Below, in pieces: positions 25,654 through 34,083 of a stretch of DNA of 64,000 bases (position 1 is its first letter; every line of letters begins with the position of its first letter). The stretch comes from Paraburkholderia phenazinium. GTDB taxonomy: Bacteria > Pseudomonadota > Gammaproteobacteria > Burkholderiales > Burkholderiaceae. The stretch is from contig NZ_FNCJ01000007.1 in the NCBI RefSeq assembly GCF_900100735.1, forward strand, positions 1-64,000. Reading direction: 5' to 3'. Both the position numbers and the translations under genes were made by a program. The notes beneath the pieces are model-generated. The model was given only the letters and a program-made list of their open reading frames with translations. It had not been told where the DNA came from and searched no databases.

Positions 25654-27074
25654 ATGGGGCGCTCAGTCGCTCCAGTAAGCGCTCCGGCCAGCCCGGCCGG
25701 CTCGCTGCAGCTGGCCAATGGATGCAGCGCCATGGCGGGCTGATTCGCGGCATCCAGTGGGTTGTCGTAGCGGTATATGCGTTCCTGATTCTGGTGCCCG
25801 CTTTCATACCGCTGCCCGACGAGACAGCGCATCTGTGGAACAACCTGACGCTTGCTGCGCAGTTTGTGTTCTGGGGCATCTGGTGGCCGTTCGTGCTGCT
25901 TTCGATGGTGATGCTCGGCCGCGTCTGGTGCGGCGTGCTGTGCCCCGAAGGGGCGCTCGCCGAGTTCGCCAGCAAATTCGGCCGCGGCTGGGCGATTCCG
26001 CGCTGGATGCGCTGGGGTGGCTGGCCGTTCGTCGCCTTCGGTCTCACTACCATTTACGGCCAGATGGTGAGCGTCTACCAGTACCCGAAGGCGGTGCTGC
26101 TGGTGCTCGGCGGCTCGACCTTTGCCGCCATGATCATCGGCTTGCTGTACGGGCGCGAGAAACGCGTCTGGTGCAAATACCTGTGCCCCGTCAATGGGGT
26201 CTTTTCGCTTCTGGCGCGGCTCGCGCCGTTTCACTACAAGGTCGACGAGGACGCCTGGCGCCGCTCGTACACAGAGGGTGAACACGGCCATCGCGTGATT
26301 CCGATCAACTGCGCGCCGCTCGTGCCGTTGCGCAACATGAAGGGCGCTGCGGCGTGTCATATGTGCGGCCGCTGCAGCGGTCACCGCGACGCGATTGCCT
26401 TGACGTGGCGCGCGCCATCGTCTGAAGTGGTGGAGCTCGGCGGCCAGCAGGCGAGTGCGTGGGATACCGCGCTGATCCTGTATGGCCTGCTCGGCATCGC
26501 GATCGGCGCGTTTCATTGGACCGTGTCGACATGGTTCGTCGATCTGAAGATGTTCCTCGCCACTTGGCTGGTGGACCGCGATATCACCTGGCCGCTCGAC
26601 ACCAACGCGCCGTGGTTCCTGTTCACGCACTACCCTGAGCAGAACGACGTATTTTCCTGGCTCGACGGCACGCTGGTGATCGTCTATATCGTCGCCACCG
26701 GGCTCGTCTACGGCACGATCCTAGTGGCGCTGCTGATGGGCGCAACCCGAAGCCTGGGCCGCTTTAGCGCGGTGCGGCTGCATCATCTCGCGCAAGGGCT
26801 GATTCCGCTGGCGGGCGCGGGGGTGTTTCTCGGGCTGTCGGCGACCACGCTGTCGCTGCTGCGCGCCGAACATGTCTCGCTGTGGTGGGCCACCGATCTA
26901 CGTCTTACTATTCTGACCGTGGCCAACCTGTGGAGCGCATGGCTCGCGTGGCTCGTCACGCGGCGTTACAGTGCGCGGCTTTTCCAGCGTGGCCTTGCGA
27001 TGGTATGGTTTATCGCCGCACTCGCGGTCGTCGATAGTGCGTGGTGGCTGATGTTCTGGGGCTGGACACGCTAG
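25650..27074 (+). CDS. ftrD: 4Fe-4S binding polytopic membrane protein (FtrD)
   Basis: The 474-aa membrane protein belongs to the NapH/RdxA-like group. Cysteine motifs are VWCGVLCPEG and VWCKYLCPVNG (two NapH-like CxxxCP motifs near 90 and 172), then CHMCGRCSGHRDA (near 232). Several hydrophobic segments lie on each side. In FtrABCD systems it is proposed to move electrons for the oxidation-permeation cycle. The start is the ATG overlapping the ftrC stop; a much longer open frame upstream merely reads through ftrC. Confidence 0.88.
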   Translation: MNGALSRSSKRSGQPGRLAAAGQWMQRHGGLIRGIQWVVVAVYAFLILVPAFIPLPDETAHLWNNLTLAAQFVFWGIWWPFVLLSMVMLGRVWCGVLCPEGALAEFASKFGRGWAIPRWMRWGGWPFVAFGLTTIYGQMVSVYQYPKAVLLVLGGSTFAAMIIGLLYGREKRVWCKYLCPVNGVFSLLARLAPFHYKVDEDAWRRSYTEGEHGHRVIPINCAPLVPLRNMKGAAACHMCGRCSGHRDAIALTWRAPSSEVVELGGQQASAWDTALILYGLLGIAIGAFHWTVSTWFVDLKMFLATWLVDRDITWPLDTNAPWFLFTHYPEQNDVFSWLDGTLVIVYIVATGLVYGTILVALLMGATRSLGRFSAVRLHHLAQGLIPLAGAGVFLGLSATTLSLLRAEHVSLWWATDLRLTILTVANLWSAWLAWLVTRRYSARLFQRGLAMVWFIAALAVVDSAWWLMFWGWTR

Positions 27075-27117
27075 CGGCGCGTTGTGTCGTTGTGTCCCAG
27101 AAACGAAGAGGCTGCCC

Positions 27118-27525
27118 GTGAGAACCAAACCTGCACTGACCGACGAAGACGTCAAGAAAATGGCCGCCGCTGCCGAAGCGCACGCGCTGGCCAACCAATG
27201 GCACGTGACTGTCGCGATCTTCGACGACGGCGGTCATCTGCTCCATCTGCACCGCATGGACGGTACTGCGCCCAGCACCGTCGAAATGGCGATCGGCAAG
27301 GGCCGCACAGCCGTGCTCGGACGGCGCGAAACCAAGGTCTATGAAGACATTATCAAGAATGGCCGCACCGCCTTCCTGAGCGCGCCGCTGGTGGCGATGG
27401 TGGAGGGTGGCGTGCCCATTGTCTTCGAGGGCGAAGTGGTGGGCTCGATTGGCGTGTCCGGCGTGAAATCGGAGCAGGATGCGGCCGTGGCACGCGCGGG
27501 CATTGCGGCGCTGGGAACCGCCTGA
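27118..27525 (+). CDS. GlcG/HbpS family (DUF336) protein
   Basis: The 135-aa protein of the GlcG/HbpS-like fold begins with RTKPALTDEDVKKMAAAAEAH. It has the family blocks WHVTVAIFDDGGHLLHLHRMDG, TAVLGRRETKVYED and GGVPIVFEGEVVGSIGVSGV. HbpS members bind heme, while GlcG-type members are of unknown role. The start is GTG 27118 preceded by AGAGG. It is 43 bp after ftrD on the same strand and probably ends the Fur-controlled unit, so a link to iron or heme is plausible but not shown. Confidence 0.8.
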   Translation: MRTKPALTDEDVKKMAAAAEAHALANQWHVTVAIFDDGGHLLHLHRMDGTAPSTVEMAIGKGRTAVLGRRETKVYEDIIKNGRTAFLSAPLVAMVEGGVPIVFEGEVVGSIGVSGVKSEQDAAVARAGIAALGTA

Positions 27526-27575
27526 GCCAGCCGTCGATCCGCTAGCGCTAGCGATGGCCGAAGCCAAAAACACGA

Positions 27576-27606
27576 AAGCCGTGGGATGTTGCCATCCATA
27601 CGGCTT
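27576..27606 (+). terminator. Hairpin after the ftr operon
   Basis: Nested stems AAGCCGT / ACGGCTT and GGATG / CATCC lie about 50 bp after the last gene. There is no clear U-run. Confidence 0.4.
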
Positions 27607-27818
27607 CGTCGTGCGACTCGTTCAATCGTTGCTTTGCGACACGCGCTCATGCGCCTGTCCGCATTGGGTGAGAACCAAAAAAGCGGCCTGGCTTGCTGCG
27701 ACGGCTGGCTTGGTGTGTTGCACGAAGGGGTCTAGATCTCGCGTGCAAGCCGTCGTGGCTGGCTAATGCCCAACACCTCTCGAGGAGGTGGTCCCCACAA
27801 TACCCGGTAGATACCTCG
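27607..27818. other. Intergenic, no gene seen
   Basis: This gap lies between convergent units (the ftr operon and hemP). Small frames are present but none shows family features or a convincing ribosome site. Confidence 0.4.
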
Positions 27819-28085
27819 TTACTTGGTCAAAATCAGCTTGCCCAGACGCGTGGCGCGCAGCTGGTAGGTTTCGCCGTTATGCACGATGTTGACGTGGCTG
27901 CGGCCTTGCAGCAGCGTCTCGCTGCGTACTGCCGGCGCGGCGGTTCCTGCTGCTGCCGCTGCGGGACTGCGCTCGGCGGATTGCCGCGGCGCGGCGGCGC
28001 TGGTGCTGGCTTTCGGACGGCTGGTTAGCGCCGCAGCCGCAGGGCGGCGCAGGCTAAGCGTGGAAGAGCGGTTGAGATCGTTCAT
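27819..28085 (-). CDS. hemP: Hemin uptake protein HemP
   Basis: The 88-aa protein has a low-complexity Ala/Ser-rich N-terminal half, then the HemP core LLQGRSHVNIVHNGETYQLR followed by ATRLGKLILTK at the C-terminus. HemP is a small protein of heme-uptake loci, reported as an activator of heme-uptake gene expression in some Burkholderia. A strong Fur box lies about 40 bp upstream. No heme receptor gene is adjacent in this window. Confidence 0.88.
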   Translation of the reverse strand: MNDLNRSSTLSLRRPAAAALTSRPKASTSAAAPRQSAERSPAAAAAGTAAPAVRSETLLQGRSHVNIVHNGETYQLRATRLGKLILTK

Positions 28086-28122
28086 TCGTTCCGTCGGTTT
28101 GTCGATTCGATGGAGTGATTCT

Positions 28123-28143
28123 AAATGATAATCGTTCCCATTT
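28123..28143 (-). promoter_or_regulatory. Fur box upstream of hemP
   Basis: AAATGATAATCGTTCCCATT matches the Fur consensus GATAATGATAATCATTATC over the central ATGATAATC-TT region. It sits about 40 bp before the hemP start codon. Confidence 0.8.
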
Positions 28144-28208
28144 ACAAGATCGGCAAATTCATCGGATTAATGTTTCGATAGCCGCCTCCGCCGTTGCTCA
28201 AAGCATGC

Positions 28209-28688
28209 TCAATGCAGTGCGCCGGGCTCCTTGCCTTGCACGTATTGGCGAATCAGCCGCACCGTATCGATATCCGACTCGCGGTATGCCGACTTGACGA
28301 TCTCCTGCGTCTGACGAGCATCTTCATCGTCGGAGACGGGCAGGGTGGTGCTGTACTCGAAGCGCAGAAACAGTTGCAACTCGTCGGGCTGCTCGATCGT
28401 CATCGTCAGCGAGCCGCCCACGTAGGTTTCGGTGGCGAGGATGTCGTAGCGCACGCTCTGGTCGGGCTGCAACGTGACGCGGTCGCGCACCGTCACCTCT
28501 CCGTAGTGCAGCTCGCGCTCGAGCGTGGTCTCGGTGCGCGACAGGATCGTGCACGTATCGAGTCCCAGCACGAAGAGTTGCGGCTGTTCGGCGCGCAGCA
28601 CGAGGCCTTCCCACAACTGCTCGCGGGTCAGGGTTTCAACGAGCGGATTCAGCGGGTCGTTGATCTGGATAAGGTGTTCGAAATTCAA
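28209..28688 (-). CDS. SRPBCC family protein (DUF1857-like)
   Basis: This roughly 159-aa START/SRPBCC-fold protein has the DUF1857 pattern LNFEHLIQINDPLNPLVETL at the start, LTREQLWEGLVLRAEQPQLF and ERELHYGEVTVRDRVTL. The role is unknown; the fold binds hydrophobic ligands. Homologous sequence begins at LNFEHL, so I chose a TTG start at 28688 (AAGGAAG about 9 nt upstream). An ATG at 28736 would add 16 basic residues. The upstream frame crosses a poly-G tract that could vary in length. No regulatory site is evident. Confidence 0.7.
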   Translation of the reverse strand: MNFEHLIQINDPLNPLVETLTREQLWEGLVLRAEQPQLFVLGLDTCTILSRTETTLERELHYGEVTVRDRVTLQPDQSVRYDILATETYVGGSLTMTIEQPDELQLFLRFEYSTTLPVSDDEDARQTQEIVKSAYRESDIDTVRLIRQYVQGKEPGALH

Positions 28689-28795
28689 AACGGAGGCTTC
28701 CTTTTTTGGGGGGGGGCGCTTGCGGCGCTGCGCCATGTGCAATGTGTCCGTGCCAGCCAGGCGCGCCCTCTGGCAAGTCTGCTGAATCAGGCGAG

Positions 28796-29194
28796 TCAGG
28801 CAACCGCGAGTCCCGAGCGGATCGTGATCGAATGCGTCAGGATCTTGTGGACCGGGCACGCATTGGCGATCTGCAGCAGACGTTCGCGCTGCTCATCGGA
28901 CAGATCGCCTTCCAGCACAATCTGCCGGTCGATTGTCGAGCCTTCGTCGCTGGTTGTCATCTTGAGCGTCACACGTACGTCGGCGAGCGGCCAGCCTTTG
29001 CGTTGCGCATACATTTTCAGCGTAATCGATGTGCAGGCGCCGAGACTCGACAGCAAGATCGACACCGGGCCCGGTCCGCGGTCGCCGCCGCCTTGCGACG
29101 CCGGTTCGTCGGCGAGCCAGGTATGCTTGCCGTCGTCGAGAAGAACCTGAAAATTCGTCGAGCCGATGTGGGCGGTGACGGTGGACTCTGCCAT
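28796..29194 (-). CDS. OsmC/Ohr family protein
   Basis: The 132-aa protein of the OsmC fold has SLGACTSITLKMYAQRKGWPL with the first redox Cys (about 53) and IANACPVHKIL with the second (about 112). This Cys pair reduces organic hydroperoxides in OsmC/Ohr enzymes; the CPVHK form fits the YhfA/OsmC branch rather than Ohr. It is cytoplasmic and lies in the same direction as the downstream SRPBCC gene, about 100 bp away. Confidence 0.88.
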   Translation of the reverse strand: MAESTVTAHIGSTNFQVLLDDGKHTWLADEPASQGGGDRGPGPVSILLSSLGACTSITLKMYAQRKGWPLADVRVTLKMTTSDEGSTIDRQIVLEGDLSDEQRERLLQIANACPVHKILTHSITIRSGLAVA

Positions 29195-29393
29195 GCGCGC
29201 TCCTGAACAGGGACGGGAATCGCCGCGCGGCGCAGCGAGCTACGGCGCGCGGCACGAGCCGCTATTGTGAACGAAATTGTCCGGCTTCGCGCCGCGCGCG
29301 TCGTGGCGCAGCAGGGCCTGTCCAGCCAGGGCGGCGAGCGGCGATCTTATGCGAGGCGCAAGCCTGCCGCCGCTTGCCGTGGGCAGGCTTACT

Positions 29394-30266
29394 TTAGTGG
29401 GTAATCTGCCCCATGCGGCCAGCCTGGTAGTCGGTCACGGCCTGGCGAATTTCATCTTCAGTGTTCATCACGAACGGGCCGTAGCGTACCACCGGCTCTT
29501 TGAGCGGCACACCGCCCAGCAACAGTACATCGAGCGGTTCCTCGCCGGCGGCGAAGGTCACGGTATCGCCGTCGTTGCCGAACACGACCATCTGCTGCGC
29601 ACCGATTTCGCGGCGCGCCTCGCCGTAGAAGCCCTTGCCCGACAGCGCATAAGCGAATACCCGGTAGTTGGCCGGCACCGTATGCTCGATCTTCGCGCCC
29701 GGCTGCAGCGTGAAATGCTGATACAGGATTGGCGTGCGGGTTTCGATGGCCGCCGCTACGCCCAGCGCTTCGCCTGCGATCACTTTCACGCGAACCTTGC
29801 CGTCCTTGGAGGTCGCGACCGGAATTTGCGCCGATGGTATTTCCTGGTAGCGCGGCGCGATCATCTTGTCGTTGCGCGGCAGGTTCACCCACAACTGCAA
29901 ACCGTGCACCCGGCCGCCGGTGCGCACGAACTCCGGATCCGGCATTTCACTGTGGACCACACCGGCGCCTGCAGTCATCCACTGCACGTCGCCGGGGTGC
30001 AGCGTACCCGAGTGGCCTGCCGAATCCTTATGGCCGAACTGGCCCTCCAGCGCATAGGTGACCGTCTCGAAGCCGCGGTGCGGATGGTCCGGTGCGCCTT
30101 TCGCCTCGCCTGGGGCGTAGTCGATCGGGCCCATTTCGTCGAGCAGCAGAAATGGATCGAAGTCCATCAGATTGCGGGTCGGAAACGGGCGGTGGACGAT
30201 AAAGCCGCCGCCTTCGGTCGTGCGAACCGCGGGATACGTGCGTTCGATCGTGCGTGTCGAGCTCAT
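29394..30266 (-). CDS. Pirin family protein
   Basis: The 290-aa bicupin has the N-terminal metal-site residues in DHPHRGFETVTYALEGQFGHKDS (two His, one His and Glu; about 56-78) and the family blocks MDFDPFLLLDEMGP and GVVHSEMP. The second cupin (about 170-290) lacks a full His set, as usual. Some pirins are quercetin dioxygenases or redox-linked regulators; the function here is unknown. It is divergent from a LysR regulator whose start lies 124 bp away, so that regulator is a likely controller. Confidence 0.92.
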   Translation of the reverse strand: MSSTRTIERTYPAVRTTEGGGFIVHRPFPTRNLMDFDPFLLLDEMGPIDYAPGEAKGAPDHPHRGFETVTYALEGQFGHKDSAGHSGTLHPGDVQWMTAGAGVVHSEMPDPEFVRTGGRVHGLQLWVNLPRNDKMIAPRYQEIPSAQIPVATSKDGKVRVKVIAGEALGVAAAIETRTPILYQHFTLQPGAKIEHTVPANYRVFAYALSGKGFYGEARREIGAQQMVVFGNDGDTVTFAAGEEPLDVLLLGGVPLKEPVVRYGPFVMNTEDEIRQAVTDYQAGRMGQITH

Positions 30267-30389
30267 CAAAAGTCACCTTGAAAAATGGGGAATAGCGTTA
30301 TTTCTGAAACATAGAGCTATTATAGGGACCGTTTTTCGAGGTGCCAGCCACCGTCACGCAATGGATTGTTCTATTCATGGAACGATGAG

Positions 30390-31397
30390 ATGAAGATCGA
30401 TTCACACAATCTGAACGACCTGATGTACTTTTCTCAGGTCGTCGAGCACGGTGGATTCTCCGCCGCGGAGCGGGTGCTGGGCATCTCGAAGTCGCGCCTG
30501 TCGCGACGCCTGACCGAGCTGGAGGCGTCGCTGGGCGTGCGCTTGCTGCAGCGCTCCACACGCAAGCTCGCGCTGACGGAAGCAGGGCAACTGTTCTACC
30601 AGCATTGCCAGGCGATGCTCTCGGAGGCCCAGGCGGCCGTCAACGTGGTGCAGCAATTGCGCTCGTCGCCGCGCGGCACGGTGCGAGTGAGCGTGCCGGT
30701 CACCATCTCGCAGACGCTGCTGTCGCAGATTCTGCCGGAATTCATGCACCGCTTTCCGGAGGTGCGTGTGGTGATGCGCGTGACCAATCGCGTCATCGAC
30801 CTGTTCGAGGATTCGATCGATGTTGCGCTGCGAATACGCTCGGAGCCGCCGGAAAACGCCAACATCGTAGTGCGGCCGTTGTGGCGCACGCAGCAGATGC
30901 TGGTGGGGGCGCCGAGCCTGCTGCAACAGAATGCACCGCCGCTGTTGCCGGCCGACCTGGCCCGCTTCGAGACGCTCGACACACCGACCACCGACGGCCG
31001 TCACGTGTTTCAGCTGATCTCGCCGGACGGTACGCGGCACGCGCTCGAACACGAGCCGCGTCTGGTGAGCGCCGACCTGATGACGATCCGCGAGGCGGTG
31101 CTGGCGGGCGTCGGCATCGCCGCCTTGCCCGAGATGATGTATGGCGCCGCTTTGCGCGCGGGCCAACTGTCGCCGGTGATGCCGGGCTGGACGCTGCCGT
31201 CGCCGCAGCTCTACGCGGTGTTCGTATCGCGTCAGGGGATGGTGCCCGCGGTGCGTGCGTTCGTCGATTATCTGGTCGAGATGCTGGATCCCGATACCGG
31301 CAAGCACATCATGGGCGAATGCCCGACCGCTGCAGAAAAGCGCAAAGCGGGAGAGCGTACCCAGTCTGCGCAAGTCATCGTGCCGGCGACCGCGTAG
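30390..31397 (+). CDS. LysR family transcriptional regulator
   Basis: The 335-aa LysR-type regulator has the N-terminal winged HTH (LNDLMYFSQVVEHGGFSAAE, SRLSRRLTELEASLGVRLLQR, residues 8-62), then the effector-binding domain at about 95-300 (GTVRVSVPVTISQTLLSQIL). The start at ATG 30390 is the first residue of conserved homology. It is divergent from the pirin gene. By LysR convention it probably regulates pirin; the effector is unknown. A 300-bp gap follows with no strong terminator until 31765. Confidence 0.92.
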   Translation: MKIDSHNLNDLMYFSQVVEHGGFSAAERVLGISKSRLSRRLTELEASLGVRLLQRSTRKLALTEAGQLFYQHCQAMLSEAQAAVNVVQQLRSSPRGTVRVSVPVTISQTLLSQILPEFMHRFPEVRVVMRVTNRVIDLFEDSIDVALRIRSEPPENANIVVRPLWRTQQMLVGAPSLLQQNAPPLLPADLARFETLDTPTTDGRHVFQLISPDGTRHALEHEPRLVSADLMTIREAVLAGVGIAALPEMMYGAALRAGQLSPVMPGWTLPSPQLYAVFVSRQGMVPAVRAFVDYLVEMLDPDTGKHIMGECPTAAEKRKAGERTQSAQVIVPATA

Positions 31398-31618
31398 GCC
31401 GTTGCCCGGGCTTTTATGCAAGCGTGTGCAAGCACCGTCAAGCATGAAAGAGCGGCTTGCAAAGAGGCGAGTCATCCTGCATGACGGCGTTCAATGTGCA
31501 CAGCGTCATATCGTTTTCGCATTTAAGCGCCGCCAGCGATGAGTACTTTCAATGGGCCTTTGCTTGAACCTCTGCGCCAACGGGCTTATATTGAAATCCC
31601 TTCGCTAAGGAGTCTCTT
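31398..31618. other. Intergenic after the LysR gene
   Basis: No gene is seen. The right end carries an AAGGAG ribosome-like site (31607-31612). Confidence 0.35.
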
Positions 31619-31764
31619 ACGCGAAAACTCATGGCCGCTATCATAGCGAGCCTGATAGGGCTGATCGCGCTGTCCGTGTCGACCACGGCTGTCGCATGTG
31701 GAGACATTCGCTACTCATCCGATGGCGGGTGTTCTCGCCGCCCGAAGGCGCCGAGTGCGCACAA
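31619..31764 (+). pseudogene. Possible decayed small secreted protein
   Basis: A signal-peptide-like frame (MAAIIASLIGLIALSVSTT, then AVACGD) begins at ATG 31631. The AAGGAG site is however spaced for an ACG codon at 31619, from which the frame would read xRKLMAAIIASL, a more normal signal peptide. The frame has no stop before the terminator at 31765 and would run into exbD. I read it as a remnant of a small exported protein whose start (ATG to ACG) and end are damaged. No family was recognised. Confidence 0.3.
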
Positions 31765-31798
31765 AAAAAGGCCTTCATCCGACGATGAAGGCCTTTTA
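31765..31798. terminator. Bidirectional terminator before exbD end
   Basis: The perfect stem AAAGGCCTTCATC / GATGAAGGCCTTT has flanking A-run and T-run. It serves the minus-strand exbD unit and the plus-strand remnant. Confidence 0.9.
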
Positions 31799-31856
31799 CT
31801 TTGGGCCCTGAAAACAAGGGCCGTTTGCGTCCTGCCAGGTCGCGCCCAGCCGGACT

Positions 31857-32276
31857 CTAGTGGCTCACGGGTTGCGTCACAAAGCCGATCTTCGTGAGGC
31901 CGCCGGCCTGCGCCGCCGACATCACTTCGGCTACCTTTTCATAGGCCACCTTGCGATCCGCGTTCAGATGCAGTTCAGGTTGCGGGCTCGCTTGCGCGGC
32001 CTGGGCGATCTTCGAACGCAGTTCGTCGCCGCTGACCTTCTGTTGATCCCACAGCACAGTGCCATCGGCTTCTACCGACACATTCACCTGGACCGGCTTG
32101 GTCTCTTCTTTCTGGCTGCTCGCATGCGGCAGATCGATTTTCACTGCGTGACGGATCACCGGAATCGTCACCATGAAGACGATCAGGAGAACCAACATGA
32201 CGTCGACGAGCGGCGTCATGTTGATTTCGTTCATCAGGCCGTCGTCCTCGTCGCTGGCGAAGGGGCTCATTCCCAT
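31857..32276 (-). CDS. exbD: ExbD, biopolymer transport protein
   Basis: The 139-aa inner-membrane protein has a short cytoplasmic N-terminus, then one TM helix NMTPLVDVMLVLLIVFMVTI (about 19-38) containing the proton-relay Asp of the PLVD motif. The rest is a periplasmic domain. With ExbB it uses proton flow to energise TonB for iron/heme receptors. It lies 16 bp after exbB on the minus strand and ends the tonB-exbB-exbD set. Confidence 0.93.
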   Translation of the reverse strand: MGMSPFASDEDDGLMNEINMTPLVDVMLVLLIVFMVTIPVIRHAVKIDLPHASSQKEETKPVQVNVSVEADGTVLWDQQKVSGDELRSKIAQAAQASPQPELHLNADRKVAYEKVAEVMSAAQAGGLTKIGFVTQPVSH

Positions 32277-32292
32277 CGGAGTACCTCGCTGA

Positions 32293-33024
32293 TCAGTTGG
32301 CGCGGGTGGCGAGGCGCAGGCCGTCGCCGCGCTTGGACGACGACAGGCGCGCGCCGGTCACGAAGAACGCATGCAGGCCGTGGGCAAAGCGGTTCAGCTT
32401 GGTGACGATTGCCTTGTTCGCACGGGTCAGTGCGTTGTAGCCGAGCACGGCCGGAATCGCGACGAACAGGCCGAACGCGGTCATGATCAGCGCTTCGCCG
32501 ACCGGACCGGCGACCTGGTCGATCGAGCTCTGGCCGCTTGCGCCGATCGCCAGCAGCGCGTGATAAATGCCCCACACCGTGCCGAACAGGCCGACGAACG
32601 GCGCCGTGCTGCCGATCGACGCGAGAATCGCAAGACCGCTCTGCATGCGCGCGACGCTATCGTCCATGGTGTCTTTCAGGCAGCGCGTGATCCAGTCCGA
32701 CACGTCCATGCGGTCGTGCAGATGCGGTTGCGTCTGGTGATGGTGATCCGCGGCTTCCTGGCCCGACAGCGCGAGCGCGAGGAACGGGTTGTCCTGCGGG
32801 GTCGAGGCGCCGGCGCCGAGTTTTTTCACGCCGTCGGAGAGGTCGTCCGAATGCCAGAACGACACCTCGGCATTCTTCGTCAGACGCTTGAGACGCATCA
32901 CGTTCCAGGCCTTGATGACGATCACGCTCCACGACAGCACCGACATGATGAGCAGTGCGAGCGCGATGCCGCGCGTCACGAAATCCCCTTGTGCCCAGAC
33001 GTGGGCCAAACCGTAGTTCTGCAT
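32293..33024 (-). CDS. exbB: ExbB, TonB-system proton channel
   Basis: The 243-aa membrane protein has three hydrophobic segments: about 18-42 (GIALALLIMSVLSWSVIVIK), about 135-160 (LAILASIGSTAPFVGLFGTV) and about 175-200 (GEALIMTAFGLFVAIPAVL), the MotA/TolQ/ExbB core. It forms the pentameric channel with ExbD. It sits between tonB (75 bp upstream) and exbD. Confidence 0.94.
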   Translation of the reverse strand: MQNYGLAHVWAQGDFVTRGIALALLIMSVLSWSVIVIKAWNVMRLKRLTKNAEVSFWHSDDLSDGVKKLGAGASTPQDNPFLALALSGQEAADHHHQTQPHLHDRMDVSDWITRCLKDTMDDSVARMQSGLAILASIGSTAPFVGLFGTVWGIYHALLAIGASGQSSIDQVAGPVGEALIMTAFGLFVAIPAVLGYNALTRANKAIVTKLNRFAHGLHAFFVTGARLSSSKRGDGLRLATRAN

Positions 33025-33099
33025 TGCAATTCCTTTTTTTAAAATCCGCTTGAGCCGTTCAGTTGCACGGGCCGCTCAATCGCTCGCTGATCCAGGCGC

Positions 33100-33840
33100 T
33101 TAGTCATCCAGGCCGAACTGGTACGGCTGGGTGTAGGCGGCCCGGATCGGTACGCCGTTTTCCACATAGGGCTTGCAGGTGGTCGCGCGCACGGCGGCGA
33201 GCGCCGCGTCGTCGAGACGGTCGAAGCCGCTGCTCTTTTTCAGTTCGATGTTCTCGAGACTGCCGGTCAGGCCCACCACGAACCTGACGTAGGCGGTACC
33301 GGTTTCACCGCGGCGCCGCGACAGGGCCGGGTAGTCGGGCTTCGCGATACTGCAGTCGAGATGCGCGACGTTCTTGGGCGCGCTGATTTCCATCGTCGGC
33401 CGGCCGATCGCGGGCGCAGCGGCGGCGGCCGGCGCCACGGGGGCTGCGGGAGCAGGCGGTGCGGACTCGGCAGCGGCGGGCGCCGTAGACGAGGGCGCCG
33501 CCGCTTGCGGCAACGGCATCGGCGTGGGCTTTGGCGTCGGGGTGGGGTGCGCCTGAACCTTCGGCTTCGGGTGCGGGACGGGCGGGGTCGGCTTGGGCGG
33601 CGGCGGGGCGATCGATTGCACGGCTGCCGGCGCCGCCACAGGCGCGGGGCTCAACAGTTCGGCGGTCATCGTGCGCGATTCGAGCGGGCGAACCGGCTCG
33701 TCGTGGCGCATGCTTAGCACTACCGCAAGTAGCGCGACGTGGATCACGACAACCGCGGCGGTCGCCGTTACGGCACGGGAATTCATACGGCTGGCAAGTA
33801 CCGGCGCGAGGCCGGTTGGGACGGTATGCGAGGCGCGCAT
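33100..33840 (-). CDS. tonB: TonB, energy transducer
   Basis: The 246-aa protein has an N-terminal TM anchor (AVVVIHVALLAVVLSMRH) and a long Pro/Lys/Ala-rich periplasmic spacer (about 70-145: PPPPKPTPPVPHPKPKVQ). The C-terminal TonB domain carries DYPALSRRRGETGTAYVRFVV and ends in Tyr-Gln-Phe-Gly. The start could be 33840 or the Met at 33786 just before the TM; neither has a good ribosome site. It is followed by exbB and exbD. A 20-codon membrane peptide frame lies just upstream. Confidence 0.92.
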   Translation of the reverse strand: MRASHTVPTGLAPVLASRMNSRAVTATAAVVVIHVALLAVVLSMRHDEPVRPLESRTMTAELLSPAPVAAPAAVQSIAPPPPKPTPPVPHPKPKVQAHPTPTPKPTPMPLPQAAAPSSTAPAAAESAPPAPAAPVAPAAAAAPAIGRPTMEISAPKNVAHLDCSIAKPDYPALSRRRGETGTAYVRFVVGLTGSLENIELKKSSGFDRLDDAALAAVRATTCKPYVENGVPIRAAYTQPYQFGLDD

Positions 33841-33888
33841 GTTAGCGCGACCGCGCGCCGTCGATACCGGGGCTACGACAAAGCAACG

Positions 33889-33951
33889 TCATTTTCGGAA
33901 TATCAGCAGCGAAATGCACAGTGTGGTCACGAAACCAATCAGCAATTCCAT
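33889..33951 (-). CDS. Possible 20-aa membrane micro-protein upstream of tonB
   Basis: The frame reads MELLIGFVTTLCISLLIFRK and stops. It has an acidic residue, about 15 hydrophobic residues and a basic end, like a single-pass membrane peptide. CAGGAG lies 6 nt before the ATG, a better ribosome site than tonB itself has. It ends 48 bp before the tonB start on the same strand, so it could be a leader peptide or an independent micro-protein. No homology is known to me. Confidence 0.4.
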   Translation of the reverse strand: MELLIGFVTTLCISLLIFRK

Positions 33952-34083
33952 CTCAAACTCCTGTTACGGGGTGAGCGGTAGCTGGCTGGTACGTGTACTG
34001 GCTTGCTGACGGCAGTGGACTAAAGCGTGAGGCGCGTGGGGCCTGCAACGCTCGAGGCACGGCGGGAGGCCGTGCCGGTAGGA

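Noticed and set aside
27082..27117. Upstream start for the GlcG/HbpS-like protein
   Set aside because: The extra residues before GTG 27118 show no homology and AGAGG is placed for the GTG.
28697..28730. Poly-T/poly-G tract near the SRPBCC gene as phase variation
   Set aside because: The likely TTG start lies downstream of the tract, so a change in tract length would not affect the main coding frame.
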